A stretch of 64,000 bases of DNA from DATFNI01 sp963787205 (GTDB taxonomy: Bacteria; Bacteroidota; Rhodothermia; Balneolales; DATFMH01), in contig CAWBCD010000028.1 of assembly GCA_963787205.1 (NCBI GenBank), positions 87,651 to 151,650 on the forward strand, read 5' to 3'. How positions within the stretch are numbered: position 1 is the first letter of the stretch; the number at the start of each line of letters is the position of its first letter. Positions 32,693 through 41,597 of the stretch are shown piece after piece. The position numbers and the translations under genes are program-made. The notes under the pieces were generated by a model. That model ran no database searches and was not told where the DNA came from. It worked only from the letters and a program-made list of their open reading frames with translations.

Positions 32693-34408
32693 TTACTTTT
32701 TCTCAAACCATAACAGGGTATTCTGCATATCCGGGCCTTGTGCGGATACGGCCTGCTGATAGTTGGCGCCATTATTATCCTTGACAGAGTTTCCATAGCG
32801 CATGCGGGTTGGATAATCACCATTGATAGTGCCCAGTCCGTAAAGATCTGCATCGGAGACTCCGTTAGCCAAAACGGCAGGATAACCCGATTTGCGCACG
32901 ACAGCCCAGCCTTCAAACCCATCGGTGTAGGATGCGATCCAGCGTTGGATAGCTATTTTCTGCAGGTCGGAAGTTTTGGAGCCTGTTAAGCTTGCCAGAG
33001 ACGCGTTGGAACCGAGATAGGCCTGGATATCGGCATCACTTACCCCCCACAATTTCATGGCCTGGGTGATACCGTCCTGATAGAGCTGGTTGGCATCACC
33101 GCTGGCCAGACCCATAACTACAGCTTTAGCCTGCATGAAATAGGATTCTGCGGAAGTCATCACAACTTCGGGGAAGATCGGTTTTCCCTGCCCTTTTTGC
33201 TGGATGATTTCTTCTGCAGGATCTGAGAAGAATTGATCGGCAACGTAAGGCTGTACAAAACTACTAAGGCGGACTGGTTGTCCTATGTAATATTGATTTT
33301 CCGGTACGGTCACTACTATAGAATCTGCAGTCCCGGCTTTGGTATACTGGACGCCTTCATTAGTCAGGGTCTGCAGGACAAAATTAGTGAGCTTCGGAAA
33401 TATATTATAAGTACTGGAAGATTGATTCGGTCGTACCCATGTGACTGTTCCACCTGCCGCAGGTTTAGCATATTTGCTCAGCCTTGGATCGTTGTTGTCT
33501 CTGAGAAAATTGATCAGCGGTTCAGAAACTTTCCAGTCGGAGCCGGTCCCAAAATTATACCAGATATCCCCATAACAGGCGCTGTTCCACTGGCTGATCA
33601 CATTATCCTTTTCCATTGTTATGTCGCCACTGGTCGCATCCAGCAACGGCGCACCCATCGCCTGCTTTATAGCAGCAGTTGAGAAGTCGTTTCCTGGAGC
33701 ACCGTAGGCTCTTAAAGCGATCCGTAATTTCACGGTATTGGCCAGTTTTTTCCAAAGCTGGAGATCTCCGTGACAAAAGACATCATTTGACCCAATGTCA
33801 TTTATGCCGTTACCCGTTGTTGATGCATCTCCAATCGTAGTCATGGCCGAATCTAATCCGGTGATAATACCCTTATAGATATCCTCCTGGGTATCGAACT
33901 TAGGAGTAAGTATCGAAGGATCTCCGACCTGTGAATACGGGATCATTCCAAAGGTTTCGGTGAACTTTTCGAAGTACAAACCTTTGAGAATCTGACCAAC
34001 GGCATACATCTTCGGGTTCGCGAACGTGCCATTTTTGCCGGTCAGTTTCATAAAATTATCCAAGGTTTCGAAATAACCGGCGAGCCAGTCGTATGCCGCA
34101 TCGGTATACCCACTATCATAGGAATATGCCTCTTCACCGGACCACCAGGATCCATTAAAACCAAAGGTGAAATACCCTGCGAAACGGTCGCCATGGATCA
34201 ACTGTGCCCTCCAGTACGGGTACCGGTTTGGAGCATACAGTTGGTATTCGACAGGCGTCAGAAAGTACTTTGCACTAGCCTCATCGGCCGTGATAGCGTT
34301 CGGATCCTTATTGATCCCTGAAAAATCCAGCATCTTGGTGCAAGACATCAACCCGGCCAACATGAGGATTGCCAGTATGTATTTTGTTGTTTTCATAATC
34401 ATTCTCAT
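32693..34408 (-). CDS. SusD/RagB-like outer-membrane glycan-binding lipoprotein (unit 1)
   Basis: The 571-residue surface lipoprotein has a lipobox (LMSCTKMLDF, Cys at about 23). It belongs to the SusD_2/SusD-like group: FSGINKDPNAITADEASAKY, YRLQLIHGDRF-like segment, RIALRAYGAPGN, and GYPTRMRYGNSVKDN near the end. SusD proteins hold oligosaccharides over the mouth of the SusC barrel. The gene follows susC of unit 1 after 23 bases that contain a hairpin. It ends at a strong terminator. Ligand is likely mannose-containing because of the adjoining GH125/GH92/GH47 genes. Confidence 0.92.
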   Translation of the reverse strand: MRMIMKTTKYILAILMLAGLMSCTKMLDFSGINKDPNAITADEASAKYFLTPVEYQLYAPNRYPYWRAQLIHGDRFAGYFTFGFNGSWWSGEEAYSYDSGYTDAAYDWLAGYFETLDNFMKLTGKNGTFANPKMYAVGQILKGLYFEKFTETFGMIPYSQVGDPSILTPKFDTQEDIYKGIITGLDSAMTTIGDASTTGNGINDIGSNDVFCHGDLQLWKKLANTVKLRIALRAYGAPGNDFSTAAIKQAMGAPLLDATSGDITMEKDNVISQWNSACYGDIWYNFGTGSDWKVSEPLINFLRDNNDPRLSKYAKPAAGGTVTWVRPNQSSSTYNIFPKLTNFVLQTLTNEGVQYTKAGTADSIVVTVPENQYYIGQPVRLSSFVQPYVADQFFSDPAEEIIQQKGQGKPIFPEVVMTSAESYFMQAKAVVMGLASGDANQLYQDGITQAMKLWGVSDADIQAYLGSNASLASLTGSKTSDLQKIAIQRWIASYTDGFEGWAVVRKSGYPAVLANGVSDADLYGLGTINGDYPTRMRYGNSVKDNNGANYQQAVSAQGPDMQNTLLWFEKK

Positions 34409-34411
34409 TTG

Positions 34412-34429
34412 TCCCGAAAGCTTTCGGGA
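34412..34429. repeat. 18-nt palindrome between susC and susD of unit 1
   Basis: TCCCGAAAGCTTTCGGGA is a perfect palindrome that fills almost the whole 23-base gap. Unit 2 has no such hairpin in its shorter gap. It could protect the susC 3' end or alter the SusC to SusD ratio. The core resembles a hairpin found inside the repeat at 15.7 kb. Confidence 0.6.
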
Positions 34430-34431
34430 GA

Positions 34432-37400
34432 CTAGAATTTTACGTTAATATCGAGACCAACCTGGCGCGTTGTAGGAAGGTTATCGAATAAAACCCCCTG
34501 CGCAAAATTGCTGGTACTGAAGCTTGATTCCGGATCAAAGTTCGGACTTTTCTTGTAGAAGAAGAACAGGTTTCTGCCCACCAGACCGATGGTAACCTGA
34601 TTCAGCGGGGTACGGTCCAGTAATCTTTGGGGGAGTGAATAGGTGAGCGATGCCTCTCTCAACCTGACATTCGTCTGATCATAGATATAATTTGAGGCAA
34701 TGCCGCTGTAAGCACCCCAATACTGTTCTGCGGAAATCTTCTTGGTGTTCTTCACATAATTTGGTGAAGCCGCAGTACCTGCATTTACCACACCATTCAC
34801 TACAATTCCGCTGGAGCGATATTGCAACGATCTTGCAGATACGCCTGCCGCATCCATCTGGGCGTCTGTTCCGGAATACAACTGGCCGCCAAAACGAGCA
34901 TCAACCAATACTCTTAAGTTGAAGTTCTTGTAAGAGAACGAGTTGGAAAGACCACCCGTCCAATTTGGCTGGTAGTTACCCAGATGAGCTTTGTCGGGCG
35001 TAGCAAGTGGTCTTCCGCTGGCGTCAACAACAATTTGTCCATCGGGTGAGCGCATCCAGGTTGTACCCATAATATCTCCGTAACCACCACCGGCAGTTGC
35101 CTGTACAGTAACCGTACCACTATTGGTTGTGGTGAAGATAAAATTATCCAGTCCTTTGATAAGACGATCCAGCTTATTCTGGTTGTGCGCAAAGTTCACC
35201 GAGATATCCCAGTTGAAGTTGGTGGTTTCGACCGGCATACCGCCCAGCGTTACTTCGATACCTCTATTGGAAATTTGACCAACGTTGGTATGAAACTGAC
35301 TGTAACCGGTGGACTGAGAAATCGGTACATCCATTATCAGATTATCGGAGATGATATTGTACAGAGAAAGATCAAAATGTAATCTGTTCTCAAAGAACCG
35401 CGCTTCCGTTCCTACTTCCGTTGAAGTTACCTGTTCGGGTTTCAGATTAACATTATTCAATACGGAAGGTCTGGTCAGAATTGGCAGTCCCAGGTACGAA
35501 TCCGTTGTAGCGGACAGGTTGAATGCATTTGTTAATTGGTAAGGATTTGTGTCATTACCAACCCGTGCCCAGCTTCCACGTACTTTCCAGAAATCCAGAA
35601 ATTTATGGTTGGGATCAACAAAATCGTTGAGGACAAACGATAGACTGGCTGATGGATAGAAATACGACCAGTTATTTTTAGGTAAGGTCGATGACCAGTC
35701 ATTACGGCCTGTCAGATCCAGGTAAACCATATCATTGTATGAGAATTCAGCCGAACCATACAATGATGTTACCCTTTTCATCTGGGTCGGGGTGTAGCTT
35801 GGCGATACGATATTTGCACTGGCAATGGTTGCCTTGGTAGGTATCTTGAAATTTTCCCCGTATACACTCTGTCCTGAGTAAGTGTCCAGTCGGTAGTTAC
35901 CGCCGACAAAAATGTCTGCGTGAATCATGCTGGTAAGTCCTTTATTAAAGGTCACTAAGAAATCCGTATTGGTTTCCCCGGTTTTCGTTGTTCCGTAATT
36001 GAAACGACCTGACTGATAGAACCAGTGACCCGGTTGATTAACCGTTTCAATCTTTTGGCTTACCTGATCGGTTCCAACTCTTACAAAGGCTGACAGGTAC
36101 GGTGTGAAGTTATAATTGGCTTTCAGGAAGCCTGTAACCCTGTTACGATAATCCCTGTTAACGTCATGATTGACTACCCAGTAGGGGTTTCCCTGACCGT
36201 TAGCCCATGAATTTACAGAAAGATTTTGCGGATTCTGATAATTTTTCAGATCGTTAATGTTCAGATTGCGCGGTATCAGGTAAACATAAGCCATAATACC
36301 TTCTGTACCCTGGGTAATCCGGTGTTCAGCCTGCTGATAGAAATATGTTACTTTTGAGTCAATGCTAAATTTATCAGTCAGATTTGCCGTCCCACGCATA
36401 TCAAAATTCTGCTTGGTCAGACCCGAATTAGGCACAATGGAATTTGCCTTCGTATTGGTATACGACACACGCATGGTAGCTTTGTTATTGCCGCCTTCCA
36501 GTGCGAGTGTATTAATAATCGTACCGCCTGTTCTGAAGAAATCCTTGACATTGTTTGGTTGCGCGACATAAGGCACTTTCTTGCCTGTCCAGGCCAACTG
36601 GTTGCTTCCATCCATCTTGGCACCCCACGAACCACCATAATTCATCAGGTTTGACAGATCGGTGTAGGTATTACCTTCACTTCCCTGGCCATACACGTTC
36701 TGGAACTTTGGCAGGATTAGAGGATTTTCAACGGTAAAGTTAGAAGAGTAGGATACTCCGAGTCCCTTAGTAGCCCGTCCCTTTTTAGTCGTTATGAGTA
36801 TAACCCCATTAGATGCTCTGGAACCGTAAAGAGCGGCCGCATTTGGTCCTTTCAGTACTGTTATGGAAGCAATATCATCAGGGTTGATATCTGATATACC
36901 AGTACCATAATCGATTCTGGAATATTCAGCGGTTGACGAACCGTCTGCCGAACCAAAGCCTGAATTGTCAACAGGAACCCCGTCGACGACATACAAAGGT
37001 TGGTTATTACCGGTCAATGAATTATCTCCACGGATAATGACTCTTGTACCACTGCCTGGTCCGCTGGATGATTGCGTGATTACCAGGCCAGGAACACGTC
37101 CTTCCAGGGAATTGACAACGTTTGTTTGCTTTACCGTTGAGACGTCCTGACTACCTACCTGAGTAACGGCATAGCCGAGGGATCGTTTCTGTCTCTGAAC
37201 GCCGAAGGCTGTAACTACGAGTTCTTTACCGCTGATCGCGCCCGATTGCAATTTTACATTGATTGTAGACTGACCGTCAACAGGTATAGTCTGTGTTACG
37301 TAACCTATGTAAGAGAAAATCAGGGTATCCGTAGGCGAGGGAACGTCAAGAGAATAGTTCCCTTTGGGATCTGTAGCCGTTCCTGTGTTGGTTCCTTTTA

Positions 37401-37893
37401 CCAAAACATTTACACCTGGTAACGCTTCACCTGTCTGCCCATCAGTTACTGTACCTGTAACAGTGTGCTGAATGACGTAATGGTCCAGATTTTCTTTTTT
37501 CTTTTCAGGTGCGCTGATGAAGACAATCTGGCCGGATGGCGACGCGTAAGCCATCAGACCGGTGTTGTCCAATACCTTGTTTATAGCATCGACTACCGAC
37601 GATTTTTCCAGGTTAAGCGACACACGCCTATTTTTTGGGAGTAGACTTTTATTATAGGTTAATCTCACATTGCCTTTCATGGCAATCAATTGTATAGCAT
37701 CCACGAGACTCATATTGTGGACATCGAGGGATACTGCGTGAACATAGCTTGGCTGCGATGCACCTTGATTGGCGTACCAACTCAGCGGCGTATAATTTTT
37801 ATAGGCCCCCTGAGAGATGGCTTGGGTAGATACCACACCCATCAAGCTCATTGCGAGCAGAGTTGTAGTGATGTAATGTAGCCTTGTTTTCAT
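34432..37893 (-). CDS. SusC/RagA-like TonB-dependent transporter with STN domain (unit 1)
   Basis: The 1153-residue outer-membrane receptor imports glycans with energy from TonB. After a signal peptide (residues 1-28) comes an STN domain at about 52-125 (SLDVHNMSLVDAIQLIAMKG, VRLTYNKSLLPK). Such domains signal to FecR. A carboxypeptidase-like beta domain follows at about 145-220 (GTVTDGQTGEALPGVNVLVK), then a plug (EGRVPGLVITQSS, GTRVIIRGDNS, LKGPNAAALYGSRASNGVI) and a 22-strand barrel ending RQVGLDINVKF. The first 125 residues are nearly the same as in unit 2, while the barrel is clearly different. It lies 15 bases after its FecR gene. Confidence 0.96.
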   Translation of the reverse strand: MKTRLHYITTTLLAMSLMGVVSTQAISQGAYKNYTPLSWYANQGASQPSYVHAVSLDVHNMSLVDAIQLIAMKGNVRLTYNKSLLPKNRRVSLNLEKSSVVDAINKVLDNTGLMAYASPSGQIVFISAPEKKKENLDHYVIQHTVTGTVTDGQTGEALPGVNVLVKGTNTGTATDPKGNYSLDVPSPTDTLIFSYIGYVTQTIPVDGQSTINVKLQSGAISGKELVVTAFGVQRQKRSLGYAVTQVGSQDVSTVKQTNVVNSLEGRVPGLVITQSSSGPGSGTRVIIRGDNSLTGNNQPLYVVDGVPVDNSGFGSADGSSTAEYSRIDYGTGISDINPDDIASITVLKGPNAAALYGSRASNGVILITTKKGRATKGLGVSYSSNFTVENPLILPKFQNVYGQGSEGNTYTDLSNLMNYGGSWGAKMDGSNQLAWTGKKVPYVAQPNNVKDFFRTGGTIINTLALEGGNNKATMRVSYTNTKANSIVPNSGLTKQNFDMRGTANLTDKFSIDSKVTYFYQQAEHRITQGTEGIMAYVYLIPRNLNINDLKNYQNPQNLSVNSWANGQGNPYWVVNHDVNRDYRNRVTGFLKANYNFTPYLSAFVRVGTDQVSQKIETVNQPGHWFYQSGRFNYGTTKTGETNTDFLVTFNKGLTSMIHADIFVGGNYRLDTYSGQSVYGENFKIPTKATIASANIVSPSYTPTQMKRVTSLYGSAEFSYNDMVYLDLTGRNDWSSTLPKNNWSYFYPSASLSFVLNDFVDPNHKFLDFWKVRGSWARVGNDTNPYQLTNAFNLSATTDSYLGLPILTRPSVLNNVNLKPEQVTSTEVGTEARFFENRLHFDLSLYNIISDNLIMDVPISQSTGYSQFHTNVGQISNRGIEVTLGGMPVETTNFNWDISVNFAHNQNKLDRLIKGLDNFIFTTTNSGTVTVQATAGGGYGDIMGTTWMRSPDGQIVVDASGRPLATPDKAHLGNYQPNWTGGLSNSFSYKNFNLRVLVDARFGGQLYSGTDAQMDAAGVSARSLQYRSSGIVVNGVVNAGTAASPNYVKNTKKISAEQYWGAYSGIASNYIYDQTNVRLREASLTYSLPQRLLDRTPLNQVTIGLVGRNLFFFYKKSPNFDPESSFSTSNFAQGVLFDNLPTTRQVGLDINVKF

Positions 37894-37908
37894 GGCATAC
37901 GGTTTGGT

Positions 37909-38985
37909 TTAGGGTTTACGCTTGTTGTAGAAAAACAGGGTATCATTCTGGATTTTATAGTCCAGATTCAGAGATAATGCGAGTGCCTGGGCAACATCGT
38001 CGATTGGTTGCCTGCTGGAAAAGCGAGTCGTGATCTGTTGGGCCGCAAGGGACCGGTTGTATATGATCGCTTTCAGAGCATACCAGCGTTTGAGTGAACG
38101 AGCGATTTCGGGGAAAAGAGCATCTTTAAATGATAAATCGCCGTCTATCCATCCCATAAAATGTTTCGTGTCAACCGGGGTCACAGCAGCCGATTTTTTT
38201 CTGAAATTTATTTCTCCCATATATCCGGGCGTCACGACCAGAGGAGTCGACTGGGCAACATCGGGAGCCTGTATAGAAACCTTGCCGTGAGCGACAACTA
38301 CTTTTAGATGATCTTCCGATGGATAAGAGCGCAGGTCGAACTTTGTGCCCAGATCTTTTACAATGGATTGGTTTATGTTGACCTGAAAAGGATGAGTATC
38401 CGAATGTTTGACACTGAAATAGGCTTCACCCTTTAGCAGAACCTTACGATTGGGTTGATTATAGGTCGACGGTATTTTTAACTCGCTTTCCGGGGCAAGC
38501 ACAATTTTAGTACCATCGGAGAGGGAAAGCTTAATACGTTGTCCCGACCTGGAGATAACCGTATGGTAAGTAAGTGCGATGTCTGGCTTGCTGTGACGAA
38601 AAGCTCCTGTATAGTAAATAATAAATGCCGTAACGAGACCCACCATTAATACGGCAGCCACTTTCATGAAGAGACTAACCCATGAATCCTTCCGCGGTTT
38701 TGTAATGGGAGCTGGTTTTTCGGCGGACTGGATATGGGCCGGATGACCAGGATTTGAAACCTCCTGCATTCTTATTTTTCCCCAGATGGCATCGTATGCT
38801 TTCGCCAAATCCCATTCTTTACCGGATGTCCGCAACGGCGGATGCCAAATGGATTTCATTTTGTTGACAATTTCCTGGTGTTCAGGATCCTCAGCGAGCC
38901 ATTCCATAAAGATGTGACGCTCGTCATCAGTGATACTGCCGTCCAGATACCGGCGCATCAATTCCCAATTCATATTCTCGTCCAT
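37909..38985 (-). CDS. FecR-type anti-sigma factor (unit 1)
   Basis: The 358-residue protein has a cytoplasmic anti-sigma part (about 1-95; NWELMRRYLDGSITDDERHI, FMEWLAEDPEHQEIV), and one membrane span at about 108-128. A FecR domain follows at about 140-235 (TYHTVISRSGQRIKLSLSDG, KVLLKGEAYFSVKHSD, LGTKFDLRSYP), then a C-terminal DUF4974 domain that contacts the STN domain (DGDLSFKDALFPEIARSLKR). It is very close to FecR of unit 2 along its whole length. Its own sigma gene is truncated, so it may act on the sigma factor of unit 2. Confidence 0.94.
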   Translation of the reverse strand: MDENMNWELMRRYLDGSITDDERHIFMEWLAEDPEHQEIVNKMKSIWHPPLRTSGKEWDLAKAYDAIWGKIRMQEVSNPGHPAHIQSAEKPAPITKPRKDSWVSLFMKVAAVLMVGLVTAFIIYYTGAFRHSKPDIALTYHTVISRSGQRIKLSLSDGTKIVLAPESELKIPSTYNQPNRKVLLKGEAYFSVKHSDTHPFQVNINQSIVKDLGTKFDLRSYPSEDHLKVVVAHGKVSIQAPDVAQSTPLVVTPGYMGEINFRKKSAAVTPVDTKHFMGWIDGDLSFKDALFPEIARSLKRWYALKAIIYNRSLAAQQITTRFSSRQPIDDVAQALALSLNLDYKIQNDTLFFYNKRKP

Positions 38986-39007
38986 ACGTACACTGTCATT
39001 ATATTTG

Positions 39008-39057
39008 GTAACAAAACAACTGTAAGGTGAATAACCCTACCCAGGTCTATAAAAAAA
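39008..39057. repeat. Conserved sigma-fecR spacer block, copy 1
   Basis: The sequence from GTAACAAAACAACTGTAAGG to an A-run matches 46479-46527 at nearly every position. In both copies it lies just before fecR, on the minus strand. It is a trace of the duplication and may be a shared leader or promoter for fecR-susC-susD. Confidence 0.6.
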
Positions 39058-39246
39058 TCTGCAGGGTTCCTCACAGATATCTCATGCAGTTGCTCATCTG
39101 CTACGGAGCAATGAGGGATTGAACCACCTGAGCACATGAAGCTTTGAAATTTTCACATGGGTCTTCCGGAAACTTGAGGTCACTAGGCTGGTCTGGGCAA
39201 TCGGGATAAGGGAGGAGTGTTTCTATGGAAAGAAAAAAATGGGATG

Positions 39247-39445
39247 TTAGTCTCCGAATATCTCTTCGTAGAGTTGCATGAGGGCAATGCGAATATGTTT
39301 TTCTACGGTTTTGACTGAAATATCGAGGGTATCGGCTATTTCCAGGTAAGTAAGCTGATAAAAACGGCTGAGAACGAAAACAGTACCTCTTCTGGGCGGA
39401 AGATCTTCAATGGCCTGATAAATGGCTTTTTTCAAGATCTCAATT
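39247..39445 (-). pseudogene. Truncated ECF sigma factor (sigma-4 end only)
   Basis: The last 59 codons (AIYQAIEDLPPRRGTVFVLS, FYQLTYLEIADTLDISVKTV, EKHIRIALMQLYEEIFGD) are almost identical to the end of the intact sigma factor at 46700-47242. Upstream, homology stops at about the Asp-Leu-Glu-Lys codons. The A-run there has six instead of five A, a +1 shift, and the original frame then meets TGA. Sigma-2, needed for promoter melting and core binding, is absent. The fragment lies between the unit-2 terminator and fecR of unit 1. It is a duplication scar rather than a working factor. Confidence 0.85.
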
Positions 39446-39560
39446 TTCTCCGGTCCTTTATTCCCGGCACCTATCAGGAACCAAGAGTGGTAGTGGAACT
39501 TATGTCGAGCTTGCGTTGAATATATTTTATCATTTAATGCAATTCCTGAATTGCATACAT

Positions 39561-39594
39561 AAAAAAGGATAAACCCGAAGGTTTATCCTTTTTT
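39561..39594 (-). terminator. Terminator after the second SusD gene
   Basis: Arms AAAAAAGGATAAACC (39561-39575) and GGTTTATCCTTTTTT (39580-39594) with a CGAA loop form a 15-bp stem. It carries T-runs in both directions. It lies 55 bases after the unit-2 susD stop and ends that operon. Confidence 0.92.
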
Positions 39595-39649
39595 AAATTA
39601 GCGTTCATTTCTATGCTGGTTATTTAGCGATAGAAAGTTTTATCGTCTA

Positions 39650-41584
39650 TTAATAATTCGGCCCATCGCCCCAATGAGGTGCACCTTTATCATACCAGAC
39701 ACGTTCTTGATTTAATACCTGGGGATCATTGCTTCCTGCCGTAAATCCTTCGGCTTTAAAAGCTTGTATGGCATTATTATAGTTTACATTGTCTTTTGTC
39801 GGATTATTAACTTCGAACCGACGCGGTATGATCAAATTCTGCCCGCCGTCATAAAAGGGCTCACGTGCAAGAAATTTACTGTTCATCTCAGGAACCCCGC
39901 TACGTCGTGCTGTAACGTATAGTTGTGTCGGGTTTCTCATAAAATTGACGAACTCCTGGATATATACTTTTTGCAAATCTTCTTGTGTGTTCCCTGTAAG
40001 TGTATAGGCAGGTTGCTGAAGTAATTGCTGAAAATTGTTGTTCTTTTCAGCATTATAGGCACTTTCAATACTTGCACCATATTTGGTATCGTATGGAGTA
40101 CTATAATATGGGATGTTATTGTTTTGGGCCATCCAATTATAGGTTTCGATCGATTGCATGATGCCTGTTTGAAAATATTGTTCAGCAGAATTTGGCAGAT
40201 TTGCACCGAGCAGTTTAAACTCAGCCAGGTAAAGATTTGTCTCTGCAGCAGAATACAAACAATCATGAAAGTATGCATTTGTATTTTGATGAGTGACCGT
40301 TCTGGAGGGAATGTCCGGGTAGGTTATGTTTTGTCGCGTTCCGAACATATTAACATTATATGTCGATACTGGTTCATATTGCTTACTCTGCAGCTGCCAG
40401 TTGGTTGTCGTGAAATATTGATCAGCCACATTACCTGCCCGAGAACTATCCGGTGCAATCGGAGCCCCGAAATACCGAACCCAGGGAGCTCCGGGTGATT
40501 TCCACCCGGTAAATATCGTACTGTCCTGAGTTACCATTTTACCCTGATACATTGATCCGGCTTTAATGGTGGTATCGTTGACTACTTTCTGAATGTATTT
40601 AGGTATATCACTTGTTTTACCGGCATCAAAGAAACCTTGAATGACCATACTGTTAAAGTCATTCTTGGTGAAGATATCCAATAACCGCGGATCTTTATTT
40701 TCCCTGAGAAAAGCAATCAGATTCCGCGCTCCCAGAGGAAACGTTACATATTGTTGAGCCGGTCCGTCATAATTAACATCAGGAGCCCAGTTAAAGTTAT
40801 CATTCATCTGCATAATGGGTCCGTACTGGTCCTTCATTACGTTCTGAACAATAGTCATAGCTTTCTGTTTATCCTGGCTCAAAAGTCGAACGGCAATTCT
40901 CAATTTCAACGAATTGATAAATTTGGCCCATTGTGTCCAATCACCATTGTAAACGAAATCTTCATTTTGTGGATTAATCTCATTTACGTCGTTTCCGTTA
41001 TAGGTTTGTTGAGTTTCAAGAACCTGTAACGAGTTATTGAGTTGGTCAAGCCACTTTGTAAGTAGTGAATCCTGACTATCATATTTTGGTGTGAGCATTG
41101 GCGGATTCGTATATGGAGCCTGCATGGCCTGTGAATAAGGCTCAGAACCAAAAACATCCGTTACTCTTAATCCATAATATATTTGGACGGGATAAGTGAT
41201 GGCTTTTAGCCTTTGATAACTTACCTGCTTTTTGCCGGTATACACATCATCAACATAGTGACGAATTTCAGCAAGCGGCGCCATCATGCTATACCACTGG
41301 CTAATGCGATCACCTGCTTCTCCATACAAATTTAATTGGCTGGAGGTCGCTACAGATGCTACCTGGGTCCATGGCAATATATATTCGGCATTATCATAAA
41401 ACCACTGAGTGTAGGTGGTTTCCATACCGTTTTTCCCATTATAAAGCGCTTGAGTAAACAGGAACGACAAATCAGGCTGTGTCACGTTCGTTGGGTCCTG
41501 ATTCAATTTCGTAAATCGGCTCCTGTCACATGAAACAAGGAGGACCCCAAGGACGATCAATATTGGTAATAAAATACGTTTCAT
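39650..41584 (-). CDS. SusD/RagB-like lipoprotein (unit 2)
   Basis: The 644-residue outer-membrane lipoprotein has lipobox LLVSCDRSRF (Cys at about 19). SusD-type features are FTKLNQDPTNVTQPDLSFLF, YRLKAITYPVQIYYGLRVTD-like region, LDQLNNSLQVLE, FINSLKLRIAVRLLSQDKQK, and the end IPRRFEVNNPTKDNVNYNNA. It resembles the unit-1 SusD only in general layout and is 73 residues longer, so it probably binds a different glycan. It follows its susC after 13 bases. Confidence 0.92.
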   Translation of the reverse strand: MKRILLPILIVLGVLLVSCDRSRFTKLNQDPTNVTQPDLSFLFTQALYNGKNGMETTYTQWFYDNAEYILPWTQVASVATSSQLNLYGEAGDRISQWYSMMAPLAEIRHYVDDVYTGKKQVSYQRLKAITYPVQIYYGLRVTDVFGSEPYSQAMQAPYTNPPMLTPKYDSQDSLLTKWLDQLNNSLQVLETQQTYNGNDVNEINPQNEDFVYNGDWTQWAKFINSLKLRIAVRLLSQDKQKAMTIVQNVMKDQYGPIMQMNDNFNWAPDVNYDGPAQQYVTFPLGARNLIAFLRENKDPRLLDIFTKNDFNSMVIQGFFDAGKTSDIPKYIQKVVNDTTIKAGSMYQGKMVTQDSTIFTGWKSPGAPWVRYFGAPIAPDSSRAGNVADQYFTTTNWQLQSKQYEPVSTYNVNMFGTRQNITYPDIPSRTVTHQNTNAYFHDCLYSAAETNLYLAEFKLLGANLPNSAEQYFQTGIMQSIETYNWMAQNNNIPYYSTPYDTKYGASIESAYNAEKNNNFQQLLQQPAYTLTGNTQEDLQKVYIQEFVNFMRNPTQLYVTARRSGVPEMNSKFLAREPFYDGGQNLIIPRRFEVNNPTKDNVNYNNAIQAFKAEGFTAGSNDPQVLNQERVWYDKGAPHWGDGPNY

Positions 41585-41597
41585 AATATAGTATGAT

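Noticed and set aside
39247..39435. Stand-alone 62-residue regulator made only of sigma-4/HTH
   Set aside because: It begins at a duplication break with a frameshifted A-run and has no Shine-Dalgarno site. A scar is the simpler reading, though a small HTH protein is not fully excluded.
40025..40498. 157-codon plus-strand frame
   Set aside because: It is antisense to the unit-2 SusD gene. Its Cys/Ile-rich product has the look of a shadow frame.
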